14,119 nucleotides of DNA, taken from the NCBI GenBank assembly GCA_009701105.1, contig WLKU01000021.1, forward strand, positions 1-14,119. Reading direction: 5' to 3'. Position 1 is the first letter of the stretch; each line of letters opens with the position of its first letter. The notes below the pieces were generated by a model. That model searched no databases. It was not told the DNA's origin and worked only from the letters and a program-made list of their open reading frames with translations. The translations under genes were made by a program, and so were the position numbers. Of this stretch, positions 1 to 6,961 are shown one piece after another. Source of the stretch: Actinomycetota bacterium (GTDB lineage Bacteria > Actinomycetota > Acidimicrobiia > Acidimicrobiales > Ilumatobacteraceae).

Positions 1-1023
1 CGCCAAGACTCCATCAACCTTGCATCCGACCGTGTTGCTCAAGCCAGTGGCGAGCAACTGGGTCGTCGCGCCGAACAAATCGACGCGTCACTTAAAACAG
101 TTCAAGAAAGTATTGGTCTACGAATACAACAGATGGACGACGAGATCAAACGTCTGCGCGAACAAAACGCCGAAAAGTTTGGCAGCGTCGACAAAGCAGT
201 AAGCGACCTACTCAAAAGTACTGGCGACCTCAACAATGTGTTGTCAAGCTCGCAAGCCCGTGGTCAATGGGGCGAGCGAATGGCCGAAGACTTGCTCAAG
301 GCCGCCGGCCTCATCGAAGGTATCAATTACGAAAAGCAAGACACCATCTCGGGCGGCGGGCGTCCTGACTACACGTTTCTGATGCCTCCCGATCGAGTGC
401 TGTACATGGACGTCAAGTTTCCTATGGACTCCTATACCAAGTTTGTGAATGCCACAGACTCTGGCGTAATGGCTTCATTAAAAGCCGACTTCATGAAGGC
501 CGTGCGCGACCGAGTGAAAGAACTCGAGCGTCGCGACTACGTCGTATCAACCACCCAACAATCCCTCGACTATGTGTTGTTATTCGTGCCCAACGAAAGC
601 ATCACTGGCTTTATTCATGAAGCCGACCCATCGCTCATCGACTGGGCGCTCGAGCGCAAAGTCGTGTTGTGTTCTCCCCTCACGCTGTATGCGTTTCTGG
701 TCGTGGTGCGTCAAGCCACCGAAAGTTTCCACACCGAGAAAACCGCCGCTCAAATCATGCAGATGATGGGCAAGTTTCGCAAGCAGTGGGAGTCGTATGT
801 CAAGTCGCTCGACAAGGTCAAGCGCAACTTTGACAATATGCAAGAAGAACTCGATGATCTCACTGTTGGCAAGCGCTTTAAAGGACTCAACCGAGAGACC
901 AAAAAGATGGAAGAACTACGCAAGCGCCAGAACATCCCCGAACTACTTGCCGGCGATGACGACGCTGTCGACAATGACAATGACAATGACAATGACAACG
1001 ACGCCGATAGCGACGAAGAATAA
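1..1023 (+). CDS. rmuC: RmuC-family protein, 5' end outside window
   Basis: The reading frame is open from base 1, so the N-terminus lies outside the window; 340 residues are visible. RmuC proteins carry an N-terminal membrane anchor and coiled coil, then a nuclease-like domain, and are linked to limiting inversions and other DNA rearrangements. Here the first ~80 residues are charged and coiled-coil-like. The RmuC core follows, starting at RGQWGE (about residue 87). It includes a GGGRPDYTFLMP strand and the MDVKFPMDSY segment, which fits the Asp-x-Lys part of a restriction-endonuclease-like fold. The C-terminus is a very acidic Asp-Asn repeat ending DADSDEE. Family assignment is confident from these motifs; activity is inferred. 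The gene ends 25 bp before the Coq4-like gene on the same strand, which has its own candidate promoter. Confidence 0.9.
   Translation, partial: RQDSINLASDRVAQASGEQLGRRAEQIDASLKTVQESIGLRIQQMDDEIKRLREQNAEKFGSVDKAVSDLLKSTGDLNNVLSSSQARGQWGERMAEDLLKAAGLIEGINYEKQDTISGGGRPDYTFLMPPDRVLYMDVKFPMDSYTKFVNATDSGVMASLKADFMKAVRDRVKELERRDYVVSTTQQSLDYVLLFVPNESITGFIHEADPSLIDWALERKVVLCSPLTLYAFLVVVRQATESFHTEKTAAQIMQMMGKFRKQWESYVKSLDKVKRNFDNMQEELDDLTVGKRFKGLNRETKKMEELRKRQNIPELLAGDDDAVDNDNDNDNDNDADSDEE
970..999 (+). repeat. In-frame hexanucleotide tandem repeat (GACAAT)x4 + GACAAC
   Basis: Five head-to-tail 6-bp units lie in the last codons of the rmuC-like gene and encode a run of Asp-Asn dipeptides. Because the unit is 6 bp, gain or loss of copies would keep the frame and only change the length of the acidic tail. 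Confidence 0.9.
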
Positions 1024-1036
1024 GCGTCATTTCTAG

Positions 1037-1042
1037 TACAGT
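1037..1042 (+). promoter_or_regulatory. Candidate -10 (TACAGT) for leaderless Coq4-like gene
   Basis: TACAGT fits TANNNT and is followed by exactly six bases and then the ATG at 1049. No Shine-Dalgarno sequence is present. The spacing puts transcription start on or next to the A of the start codon. The -35 region is not recognisable. Confidence 0.45.
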
Positions 1043-1048
1043 GACATC

Positions 1049-1753
1049 ATGATCACTGAAGACTTTGGCAAGTCACTTGTCAATACGTTCAACGATCCAT
1101 ATGTGCACAAGGTGCACCTGCTATTCAACGAGTGGTGGAAAGAAGCAAGTCAGAAAGCAAAAGACTCATACGTCAACATCATCAATCAAGATCCACACTT
1201 TGCCGAGTTTGCCAATGGCGCTCTGTATACCCAGCCCATTGACTTGGATGCCGCCGGTGCCCTGCCAATAGGCACAGTAGGTCGCTCGTATCACGACTGG
1301 ATTATCGACAACAACTTGATTGCTGCGATCATCACCAACTACGAAGCCCTACACGATTCGCTAGTAGCAGCAGGAAAACTCGACGGAATGCCCGACGAGA
1401 TGAAGCATGCGGTGTTGCGCTCGTACCAAACCCACGACTTTCAGCATGTGATTACTGGCTACGACTCGAGCCCTTATGGCGAACTTGCGTTGCAAGCCTT
1501 TGGTCTTGCCCAATTGCAATTTCCGTACTTTGCCATGTGGCTGAGTGTCACAACAACTCGAATGACCTACATCAACCCAAACTCAATTACCTCAGCAATG
1601 GATGCCATCAGCGCTGGGTGGACACTGGGCCGCAATGTTGCCAATATCCAATGCGAAAAATGGGAAACGATGCTCGACCAACCACTAACAGAAGTTCGTG
1701 CGCGCTACGGCCTCACTGGTTCCCCAAGTTTGCGAGTTTCTCCAGCTGTTTAA
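1049..1753 (+). CDS. Coq4-family protein
   Basis: A 234-residue protein recognised as Coq4 family (ubiquinone biosynthesis protein COQ4 and relatives). The family's metal-binding motif HDxxHx11E is complete: His129, Asp130, His133 and Glu145, within HDFQHVITGY...GE. The upstream block LPIGTVGRSYHDWI (about 72-85) also matches the family. Coq4 in mitochondria and some proteobacteria acts on the ring of ubiquinone precursors. Most actinobacteria use menaquinone, so here the substrate is unknown; another quinone or prenylated ring compound is only a guess. The ATG at 1049 is chosen because a TANNNT hexamer lies six bases upstream. The gene converges with apt (16 bp between stop codons) and no clear terminator hairpin is seen in the gap. 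Confidence 0.8.
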   Translation: MITEDFGKSLVNTFNDPYVHKVHLLFNEWWKEASQKAKDSYVNIINQDPHFAEFANGALYTQPIDLDAAGALPIGTVGRSYHDWIIDNNLIAAIITNYEALHDSLVAAGKLDGMPDEMKHAVLRSYQTHDFQHVITGYDSSPYGELALQAFGLAQLQFPYFAMWLSVTTTRMTYINPNSITSAMDAISAGWTLGRNVANIQCEKWETMLDQPLTEVRARYGLTGSPSLRVSPAV

Positions 1754-1769
1754 GTTGAAATGCTCTTCT

Positions 1770-2291
1770 TTAGAACTGCAGCACCGAATTGATTTCATAA
1801 CCTTCAATCAACTTGCGACCACCGAGCACGGGTAATTCAATCAGAAACACCAACCCCGCAACTTTCGCACCAAGACTCTCCACCAAACGAATAGTCGCTG
1901 CGGCAGTGCCACCAGTAGCCAACACGTCATCCACGATGATCACAGAGTCGCCCTTGCCCACCGCATCGGCATGAATCTCGAGGGTGTCTGTGCCGTACTC
2001 GAGCGTGTACGACTCACTCACCACTGTCCATGGCAACTTGCCAGGTTTGCGCACTGGCACAAAGCCAGCACCCATGCGCATAGCCACTGGCGCAGCGAAG
2101 ATAAACCCACGGGCTTCGACCCCAATCACCTTGTGTGGCTTCGTGTTGCCACACAGCGACACAAGCGCGCCGACAGCCAGATCAAAGCCAATTGGGTCTG
2201 CCAACAACGGGGTGATGTCGCGAAACATGATGCCTGGCGATGGCACGTCTGGAATAGTGCGAATCAGACGCTTGATTTTGTCAATGGACAT
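1770..2291 (-). CDS. apt: Adenine phosphoribosyltransferase
   Basis: Apt salvages adenine with PRPP to give AMP in the cytoplasm. The 173-residue length is normal. The PRPP-binding loop VIIVDDVLATGGTA is at 117-130. The substrate-loop segment VRKPGKLP (80-87), the EYGTDTLEIH strand (98-107) and the N-terminal PGIMFRDITPLL block (19-30) are all typical of Apt and separate it from other phosphoribosyltransferases. It lies 27 bp downstream of the flavin monooxygenase on the same strand. It could therefore be read from that transcript, but a TAGATT hexamer seven bases before its ATG suggests it also has its own leaderless start. No link to the monooxygenase's chemistry is evident. Confidence 0.96.
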   Translation of the reverse strand: MSIDKIKRLIRTIPDVPSPGIMFRDITPLLADPIGFDLAVGALVSLCGNTKPHKVIGVEARGFIFAAPVAMRMGAGFVPVRKPGKLPWTVVSESYTLEYGTDTLEIHADAVGKGDSVIIVDDVLATGGTAAATIRLVESLGAKVAGLVFLIELPVLGGRKLIEGYEINSVLQF

Positions 2292-2298
2292 CGCAGAA

Positions 2299-2304
2299 AA
2301 TCTA
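2299..2304 (-). promoter_or_regulatory. Candidate -10 (TAGATT) for leaderless apt
   Basis: Read on the minus strand, TAGATT is followed by seven bases and the apt ATG (2291-2289). There is no Shine-Dalgarno sequence in the 27-bp gap. Confidence 0.4.
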
Positions 2305-2318
2305 TTTGTTGATATCGA

Positions 2319-3791
2319 TTAGACGCGTGCACGCGACTTGGTAAATCGCATTGCACCATCTTCAATTGGTGATTTGCGAAACATCTTTTTGTCACGCTTG
2401 AAATTTTGTGGGTTGATCCACGGCTCACGATCGCTTTGGCGAGGAAACTTATGCATTGAACGCTCCATATAGCCAGAGGTGAAGCTGCCAATCCAAGGGC
2501 GTTCCGGCATGTCCTTGTCGCTCTCGCGCAATTCAGGAACACAAATTTCGGTGCCGGTCTCTTTCATGTGGTTGAGCAAGCGACACACATACGTGCATAT
2601 CAAGTCGGCGCGCAGCGTCCATGATGCATTGATATATCCGAAGACCGAACCCATGTTGGGCACTCCCGAATATCCAAAGCCCTTGTACGACCACGTCTTG
2701 GCAAAGTCAACTGGCTTGCCATCAACAACAAAGTCCATCTCGCCGAGTGTCACTAAATTGAGGCCAGTCGCGGTCACGATGATGTCGGCTTCAAGAGTCT
2801 CGCCCGATGCAAGCGTGATGCCAGTCTCAGTAAAATTTGCAATGGTGTCAGTGACCATCGTGGCTTTGCCAGATCTGATTGATGCAAACAAATCACCGTT
2901 TGGCACCAAGCACAAGCGTTGATCCCATGGGTTGTACTTGGGTGTGAAGTGTTTGTCGACGTCGTAGTCGGGTCCTAGTTCGGCGCGCACACCACCCAGC
3001 AATAGTGCCTTTATCTCGAGTGGCTTTACGCGCGTGCGCTTGTACACAATCTGTTGCATCGTGGTGTTTTTGAGTCGGGTGACGCTGTAGGCCATCTTGG
3101 CTGGCAAGAATTTGCGCAAACGATTGGCCACGGGGTCAGAGTCTGGTCTTGAAACAACATATGTCGGTGAGCGCTGCAGCAACGTGATGTGCGCGGCTGT
3201 CTGTGCCATGGCCGGCACCAACGTCATTGCTGTTGCACCCGAACCAATCACGATGATGCGCTTGCCCGCATAATCCAAATCTTCCGGCCACTTTTGCGGA
3301 TGCACAATTTGTCCCTTAAAGCGATCGAGTCCCGCAAACTCTGGCGTGTAGCCACCCTTGTAGCTGTAGTAGCCGGAGCACATAAACAAATAGTTACATG
3401 TCATTTGTACGGTCTCGTTCGTATCTTTGCGAGTTGCGGTCACTGTCCAACGTGCCTCATCGGTTGACCACTCGGCTTTCGTTACCAAATGTTTGAAGCG
3501 AATGCGTTTGTCGATGCCGTACTCGACAGATGTGTCTTGCACATACTGCAAAATTGATGGCCCATCGGCTATCGATTTCGCTGCAGTCCACGGTTTGAAG
3601 CTGTAACCGAGCGTGTGCATGTCGCTGTCCGAGCGAATGCCTGGGTAGCGAAACAAATCCCATGTGCCACCCAAACTGTCACGACCCTCCAAGATCACAT
3701 AACTGCGATCTGGGCTCATCGTTTGCAAGTGATAGCCAGCACTAATGCCTGTAAGTCCTGCCCCAACCACCACTACATCTACGTGTTCCAT
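2319..3791 (-). CDS. ethA: EthA-type flavin-containing (Baeyer-Villiger) monooxygenase
   Basis: A 490-residue FAD- and NADPH-dependent monooxygenase very like EthA of Mycobacterium tuberculosis (about 489 residues), which oxidises ketones to esters and activates thioamide drugs. Visible motifs in order: FAD dinucleotide fold GAGLTG (10-15); GGTWDLFRYPGIRSDSDMHT (41-60), almost the EthA sequence; the Baeyer-Villiger fingerprint FKGQIVHPQKW (158-168); and the NADPH fold GSGATA (183-188). NPWDQRLCLVPNGDLF and TATGLNL further on are also EthA-like. No TetR regulator (EthR) is adjacent, unlike the mycobacterial locus. It follows the DinB-like gene after 25 bp on the same strand, so co-transcription is possible. 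The family is certain; the natural substrate is unknown, and orthology to EthA in the strict sense is inferred. Confidence 0.92.
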   Translation of the reverse strand: MEHVDVVVVGAGLTGISAGYHLQTMSPDRSYVILEGRDSLGGTWDLFRYPGIRSDSDMHTLGYSFKPWTAAKSIADGPSILQYVQDTSVEYGIDKRIRFKHLVTKAEWSTDEARWTVTATRKDTNETVQMTCNYLFMCSGYYSYKGGYTPEFAGLDRFKGQIVHPQKWPEDLDYAGKRIIVIGSGATAMTLVPAMAQTAAHITLLQRSPTYVVSRPDSDPVANRLRKFLPAKMAYSVTRLKNTTMQQIVYKRTRVKPLEIKALLLGGVRAELGPDYDVDKHFTPKYNPWDQRLCLVPNGDLFASIRSGKATMVTDTIANFTETGITLASGETLEADIIVTATGLNLVTLGEMDFVVDGKPVDFAKTWSYKGFGYSGVPNMGSVFGYINASWTLRADLICTYVCRLLNHMKETGTEICVPELRESDKDMPERPWIGSFTSGYMERSMHKFPRQSDREPWINPQNFKRDKKMFRKSPIEDGAMRFTKSRARV

Positions 3792-3799
3792 TGGATCAA

Positions 3800-3805
3800 A
3801 CTTTA
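3800..3805 (-). promoter_or_regulatory. Possible -10 (TAAAGT) for the EthA-like gene
   Basis: On the minus strand TAAAGT is followed by eight bases and the ATG at 3791-3789. This is one or two bases longer than the other leaderless-type spacings in the window, so it is the weakest member of the set. Confidence 0.28.
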
Positions 3806-3816
3806 CTCATCTCGGG

Positions 3817-4350
3817 TCAGTGACTGTGTAGTCGGGCATCCTTCACCCATTTCCAGTGCATCCGTCCATGGTCGGCATTTGCTGCCAACACTCCACCCAC
3901 AGTGCCATCAGCCCAAGGTGCGCCAGGCAAGACTTCCTCCAACTGAACATCACTCAAGTCGGACAAGAGTTGCAACGTGACGGCTCGCGCACTTGCGCCA
4001 AGCGCTACGACTTCACTCAGAGACTTGCCATGGTGGGTCATTTGCCATTCCTCAGTCATTGCGTGCACTGACGCCATGATCTGCTCTGTCGAACGAGCCA
4101 CGCCATTATCGTCAACGCGCAAACCCACCGGGTTGGCATCACCTGCAATGTGCTTGCGAATCATTGCAGCAAAATTACGTTCAATCAGGGCCAAGTGCGC
4201 CAGATGATCGAGTGCTGACCAAAAGTTCTGCGGGTTGTGCTCGCTCGGTGTCAGGTCGGCATATAACTCATCGTCTGTCAATGCTGCGTATGTATTCAGT
4301 AGCCAGGCCCGGTCTTCATTCAGTTTCTTCTCTATGTCAAGACGATTCAT
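3817..4350 (-). CDS. DinB-superfamily protein (putative metal- and thiol-dependent)
   Basis: A 177-residue, mostly helical protein that looks like the DinB / YfiT / mycothiol-dependent isomerase superfamily. These proteins are four-helix bundles with a metal held by three histidines. Candidate ligands are His49 (SALDHLAHLALIERNF, 45-60), His161 and His165 (HGRMHW, 161-166), the usual order and spacing for the family. Known members use low-molecular-weight thiols such as mycothiol or bacillithiol for transfer or isomerisation, but many have no known reaction and this one cannot be assigned a substrate. It is divergent from the alpha/beta hydrolase across 33 bp and lies 25 bp upstream of the EthA-like gene on the same strand. 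Confidence 0.65.
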   Translation of the reverse strand: MNRLDIEKKLNEDRAWLLNTYAALTDDELYADLTPSEHNPQNFWSALDHLAHLALIERNFAAMIRKHIAGDANPVGLRVDDNGVARSTEQIMASVHAMTEEWQMTHHGKSLSEVVALGASARAVTLQLLSDLSDVQLEEVLPGAPWADGTVGGVLAANADHGRMHWKWVKDARLHSH

Positions 4351-4356
4351 TTCGCC

Positions 4357-4362
4357 AGACTA
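4357..4362 (-). promoter_or_regulatory. Candidate -10 (TAGTCT) for leaderless DinB-like gene
   Basis: On the minus strand TAGTCT, then GGCGAA (six bases), then ATG at 4350. No Shine-Dalgarno sequence is present. Confidence 0.45.
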
Positions 4363-4371
4363 GACCACTCG

Positions 4372-4377
4372 TAAACT
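4372..4377 (+). promoter_or_regulatory. Candidate -10 (TAAACT) for leaderless hydrolase gene
   Basis: TAAACT, then GGGGAT (six bases), then GTG at 4384. The GGGG is only two bases from the start codon, too close to act as a ribosome binding site. The -10 lies nine bases from the divergent -10 on the other strand. Confidence 0.45.
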
Positions 4378-4383
4378 GGGGAT

Positions 4384-5178
4384 GTGCCAGTTTTTGAGCG
4401 ACATTCACTTTCGATCAATTATGAGATCTTTGGAAGTGGCCCACGAGTTTTATTTTTCAACGGATCAGGCGGATCAATCGAGGGCTCACAGTTACTCATC
4501 AATGCATTTGCAAAAACATTTCAAGTCCTTGTGCACGATCAACGCGGTCTTGGCAAAACTTCAGTGCCTGATGGGCCATACACCATGGCCGATTATGCCA
4601 ATGATGCTGCGGCATTACTCGATCACATTGGATGGCAGACCACAAATGTTATTGGCCTGAGTTTTGGCGGCATGGTTGCCCAAGAATTTGGAGTCACGTA
4701 TCCAGAACGCATTCAACGGCTAGTGCTGATGTGCACATCTGGAGGTGGCATTGCTGGGTCGTCATACCCTCTGCACCAACTTGCGCAACTGCCCACAACC
4801 GAACGAAACAAAGCGCTCCGGCTACTCACTGACACTCGTTTTACCGATGAATGGCTTGCAGAGCATCCCGTAGACGCCGAAATCATGCGCTTTCAAGAAG
4901 ATCGTCCAGATACGCAAAAAACCAAACTTCAGATACTTGGCGAACGACTGCAACTTGAAGCACGCATGGGCCACGATGTTGCCGATCGGCTGCATCTCAT
5001 TTCGGCACCAACATTGATTACTGCCGGCAGATTTGACGGCATCGCACCACTGGCAAATTCACAAGCAATTGCCGAACGAATTGCACACTCAACGCTCAAC
5101 GTGTATGAGGGCGGTCACCCATTTTTGTCCCAAGATCGCCAAGCAATACGAGACATCCGTACTTTTCTTAGTCAGTAA
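4384..5178 (+). CDS. Alpha/beta hydrolase
   Basis: A 264-residue alpha/beta-fold hydrolase. The nucleophile elbow GLSFGG is at 91-96 with Ser93. The oxyanion-hole region FFNGSGGS is at 24-31. The catalytic acid is probably Asp218 (GRFDGIAP) and the catalytic base His245 (EGGHPF). HDQRGLGKTS (51-60) and the cap region resemble the 3-oxoadipate enol-lactonase and haloperoxidase-like branch, but the substrate cannot be read from sequence. The GTG start at 4384 is chosen because the next in-frame ATG is far downstream and a TANNNT hexamer lies six bases before it. There is no signal peptide, so it is cytoplasmic. Its stop codon is 25 bp before the tRNA gene. Confidence 0.88.
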   Translation: MPVFERHSLSINYEIFGSGPRVLFFNGSGGSIEGSQLLINAFAKTFQVLVHDQRGLGKTSVPDGPYTMADYANDAAALLDHIGWQTTNVIGLSFGGMVAQEFGVTYPERIQRLVLMCTSGGGIAGSSYPLHQLAQLPTTERNKALRLLTDTRFTDEWLAEHPVDAEIMRFQEDRPDTQKTKLQILGERLQLEARMGHDVADRLHLISAPTLITAGRFDGIAPLANSQAIAERIAHSTLNVYEGGHPFLSQDRQAIRDIRTFLSQ

Positions 5179-5185
5179 GAGCCGA

Positions 5186-5191
5186 TAAACT
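5186..5191 (+). promoter_or_regulatory. Possible -10 (TAAACT) for tRNA-Gly
   Basis: TAAACT lies 12 bases before the tRNA 5' end, between the hydrolase stop and the tRNA, and has the same hexamer as the hydrolase gene's candidate -10. The -35 is unclear, so co-transcription with the hydrolase is not excluded. Confidence 0.35.
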
Positions 5192-5203
5192 GACAGTTCC
5201 TTC

Positions 5204-5275
5204 GCGGGTGTAGCTCAATGGCTAGAGTCCGAGTTTTCCAAACTCGTTATGCGGGTTCGATCCCCGTCACCCGCT
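5204..5275 (+). tRNA. tRNA-Gly, anticodon TCC
   Basis: A complete 72-nt cloverleaf can be folded by eye. The acceptor stem GCGGGTG pairs with CACCCGC (5268-5274). The D stem is GCTC/GAGT. The anticodon stem CGAGT/ACTCG encloses the loop TTTCCAA with anticodon TCC at 5237-5239. The variable loop is TTAT. The T stem GCGGG/CCCGT encloses the loop TTCGATC. The discriminator base is T5275. The 3' CCA is not encoded (CTCA follows) and would have to be added by the CCA enzyme. It reads GGA (and probably other GGN) glycine codons. The 3' end of the MFS gene runs antisense through most of it. Confidence 0.97.
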
Positions 5276-6465
5276 CTCAGTGGCAGTACCAATCGGTTCA
5301 ACAACGCGACCGTCATATTGAATATGGCGGCTGCAGTGAGTGCGGTGCTCACACCAAAGGTCGATGCGCCTAGGCCCCACCCAAATGCACCGATCGATGC
5401 GCCGAGCCACACCATCAGCATCGCAAGTGACGAACCACGTCCGCGCACCCAGTCGGGCAACTGCACCATAAACGTCGAAAACATCGTGGTCAGCATTGCC
5501 ATCGTGCCCATCCCGCAGATGAGCATGGCCGCAACTGCAACCCAAATCACAGAAGTGTTTGCAAATACTGCTGTACCACACGACCACACGGCTGCCGCAC
5601 AAAGCACGACCATCTCGGTTGACATCGCTCCTCGCACTCGTGGCAACACCCACACAGCGGCAACCGCACCAACCCCAAGTGCACCTGACAGCAAACCAAA
5701 GCCACTTGCCGACACATCCAAATTCTCTTTTGCAACGACAGGCATCACCGAAGTAAGCGCCGATGTCGCTCCAAGCACAAGAGTCAGTCGCAGCGCAACA
5801 TTGCGCAGATTCGCCGCACCAACAATATGTTTAATGCCTTCGCCAATTGCATGATTGACACCCTGCTGACGGGGCTCACGCTGCGCCGTCGATTTAAAGC
5901 GCTGAGTGACTATGACTATGCCAATAAACGAAACTGCGTTGAGCGCGAACACCGCCCCAGGGTTGAAAAGAGCAATCAGCAGACCAGCGAGTGCTGGCCC
6001 TACCGATTGGGCGATGTTGCGCGAAATGGAATCGAGACCGATTGCTTGTGGCAAGTTCTCGGCATCAACAATCTCTGGTGTGAGAGCCATAAATGCTGGT
6101 GCCGAAATCGTCAGTGCGATCGACTCAAAAAACGTGCCAGCCAAGAGCCAGTTGACCGACAACAGATCGCTCCATTGCATCACCGCGAGTGCACCTGCAA
6201 TAAACAACGCAACTATTTGAGTAACCGCAATGAGCCGTCGCCTGTCAATCATGTCTGCCAATGCGCCAGCGTGCAGCGCAAGCAAAAAGCCTGGTGCCGC
6301 CCATGCCGTTTGCACCAGCCCTACAAGTGTTGGTGATTCGGTCAATGTGGTCATCGTCCATCCAGCAGCAGCGATGTGCATAAATGTTCCGATATTGGAT
6401 ACCAAACCTGCAATCCAGAGCGCCCTAAAAACTCGTATTTTTAGTGGCGACCAAGGACCAGACAT
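5215..6465 (-). CDS. MFS exporter (EntS-like family)
   Basis: A 416-residue major facilitator of the EntS-like (MFS_3) type, usually exporters of small molecules or drugs. The N-terminus PLKIRVFRALWIAGLVSNIGTFMHIAAAGWTM and the loop motif GALADMIDRRR (67-77, motif A-like) are characteristic. Alternating hydrophobic stretches fit about 12 membrane helices. The substrate is unknown. The last 19 residues (from AGDGDRTRI to the end) are encoded antisense to the tRNA-Gly gene, and the TGA stop (5217-5215) lies in the tRNA's D-arm. This tail is therefore probably not a conserved part of the protein. It is divergent from the arfB-like gene; start codons are 16 bp apart. The ATG at 6465 is preceded on the minus strand by overlapping TATTAT/TATATT hexamers 5-7 bases upstream. 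Confidence 0.87.
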   Translation of the reverse strand: MSGPWSPLKIRVFRALWIAGLVSNIGTFMHIAAAGWTMTTLTESPTLVGLVQTAWAAPGFLLALHAGALADMIDRRRLIAVTQIVALFIAGALAVMQWSDLLSVNWLLAGTFFESIALTISAPAFMALTPEIVDAENLPQAIGLDSISRNIAQSVGPALAGLLIALFNPGAVFALNAVSFIGIVIVTQRFKSTAQREPRQQGVNHAIGEGIKHIVGAANLRNVALRLTLVLGATSALTSVMPVVAKENLDVSASGFGLLSGALGVGAVAAVWVLPRVRGAMSTEMVVLCAAAVWSCGTAVFANTSVIWVAVAAMLICGMGTMAMLTTMFSTFMVQLPDWVRGRGSSLAMLMVWLGASIGAFGWGLGASTFGVSTALTAAAIFNMTVALLNRLVLPLRAGDGDRTRITSLENSDSSH

Positions 6466-6469
6466 GCGT

Positions 6470-6478
6470 CATAATATA
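6470..6478. promoter_or_regulatory. Overlapping candidate -10 elements, MFS/arfB divergent pair
   Basis: The only AT-rich block in the 16-bp gap is CATAATATA. On the plus strand CATAAT (6470-6475) is six bases before the arfB-like ATG at 6482. On the minus strand TATTAT (6476-6471) or TATATT (6478-6473) is five or seven bases before the MFS ATG at 6465. The same base pairs would have to serve both directions. Confidence 0.4.
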
Positions 6479-6481
6479 CCC

Positions 6482-6895
6482 ATGCCCGCAGATGAGGATC
6501 TCGTCACTTCGCGTGGGCTCGTAGTTCCCTTTGCTTCACTCAATTGGACATTTGCCCGCTCTACCGGGGCAGGCGGTCAGCACGTCAACAAAACATCCTC
6601 AAAATCCACCTTGGCCGTCACCACATCTGAGATAACTGGCCCCGACTTGGCAGTCGAGCGCGTGCGAGCGCTTCTTCCGGCAGAGATTCGGATTACGGTT
6701 CAAAAAAGCCGCAGCCAGTGGCGCAATCGACAACTCTGCATGACCCAATTGCGCGAAATGCTCGATACCGCCGCCATGCCTCCTGCCCCTCCACGCAGAA
6801 AGTCACGCCCCACGCGTGGATCAGTTGAGCGCCGCCTTGAAAGCAAGCGTCGCGAGAGCAGCAAAAAAGAATCGCGCCGCACCGACAACTGGTGA
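6482..6895 (+). CDS. arfB: ArfB-type peptidyl-tRNA hydrolase (ribosome rescue)
   Basis: A 137-residue protein with a release-factor-like GGQ domain and a basic tail, the layout of ArfB (YaeJ), which frees ribosomes stalled on mRNAs without a stop codon. The catalytic motif is STGAGGQHVNKTSSK (27-41) with GGQ at 31-33. The C-terminal PTRGSVERRLESKRRE (110-125) and the surrounding Arg/Lys-rich segment fit the tail that enters the mRNA channel. A full release factor is excluded by size and by the missing codon-recognition domain. The ATG at 6482 is preferred because the N-terminus then matches family length. An in-frame ATG at 6464 is possible but would overlap the MFS start codon. It is followed by a 179-bp non-coding stretch. 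Confidence 0.9.
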   Translation: MPADEDLVTSRGLVVPFASLNWTFARSTGAGGQHVNKTSSKSTLAVTTSEITGPDLAVERVRALLPAEIRITVQKSRSQWRNRQLCMTQLREMLDTAAMPPAPPRRKSRPTRGSVERRLESKRRESSKKESRRTDNW

Positions 6896-6961
6896 TTGGT
6901 GATACCAAACAAGTGACCCATAAGTAACCCATCGAAATTGTGCTGTAATACGACTGTAATC

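Noticed and set aside
5249..5854. 201-codon open frame on the plus strand opposite the MFS gene
   Set aside because: Low-complexity Thr/Ala/Pro-rich translation, the usual complement of a membrane protein gene; it overlaps the tRNA and shows no family motif.
6230..6481. Upstream in-frame extension of the arfB reading frame
   Set aside because: It is antisense to the well-supported MFS gene and would add about 84 residues not expected in ArfB.
6946..6955. TAATACGACT, identical to the first ten bases of the phage T7 promoter
   Set aside because: The rest of the T7 promoter (CACTATAG) is absent and no phage-type RNA polymerase gene or phage context is present. Chance match.
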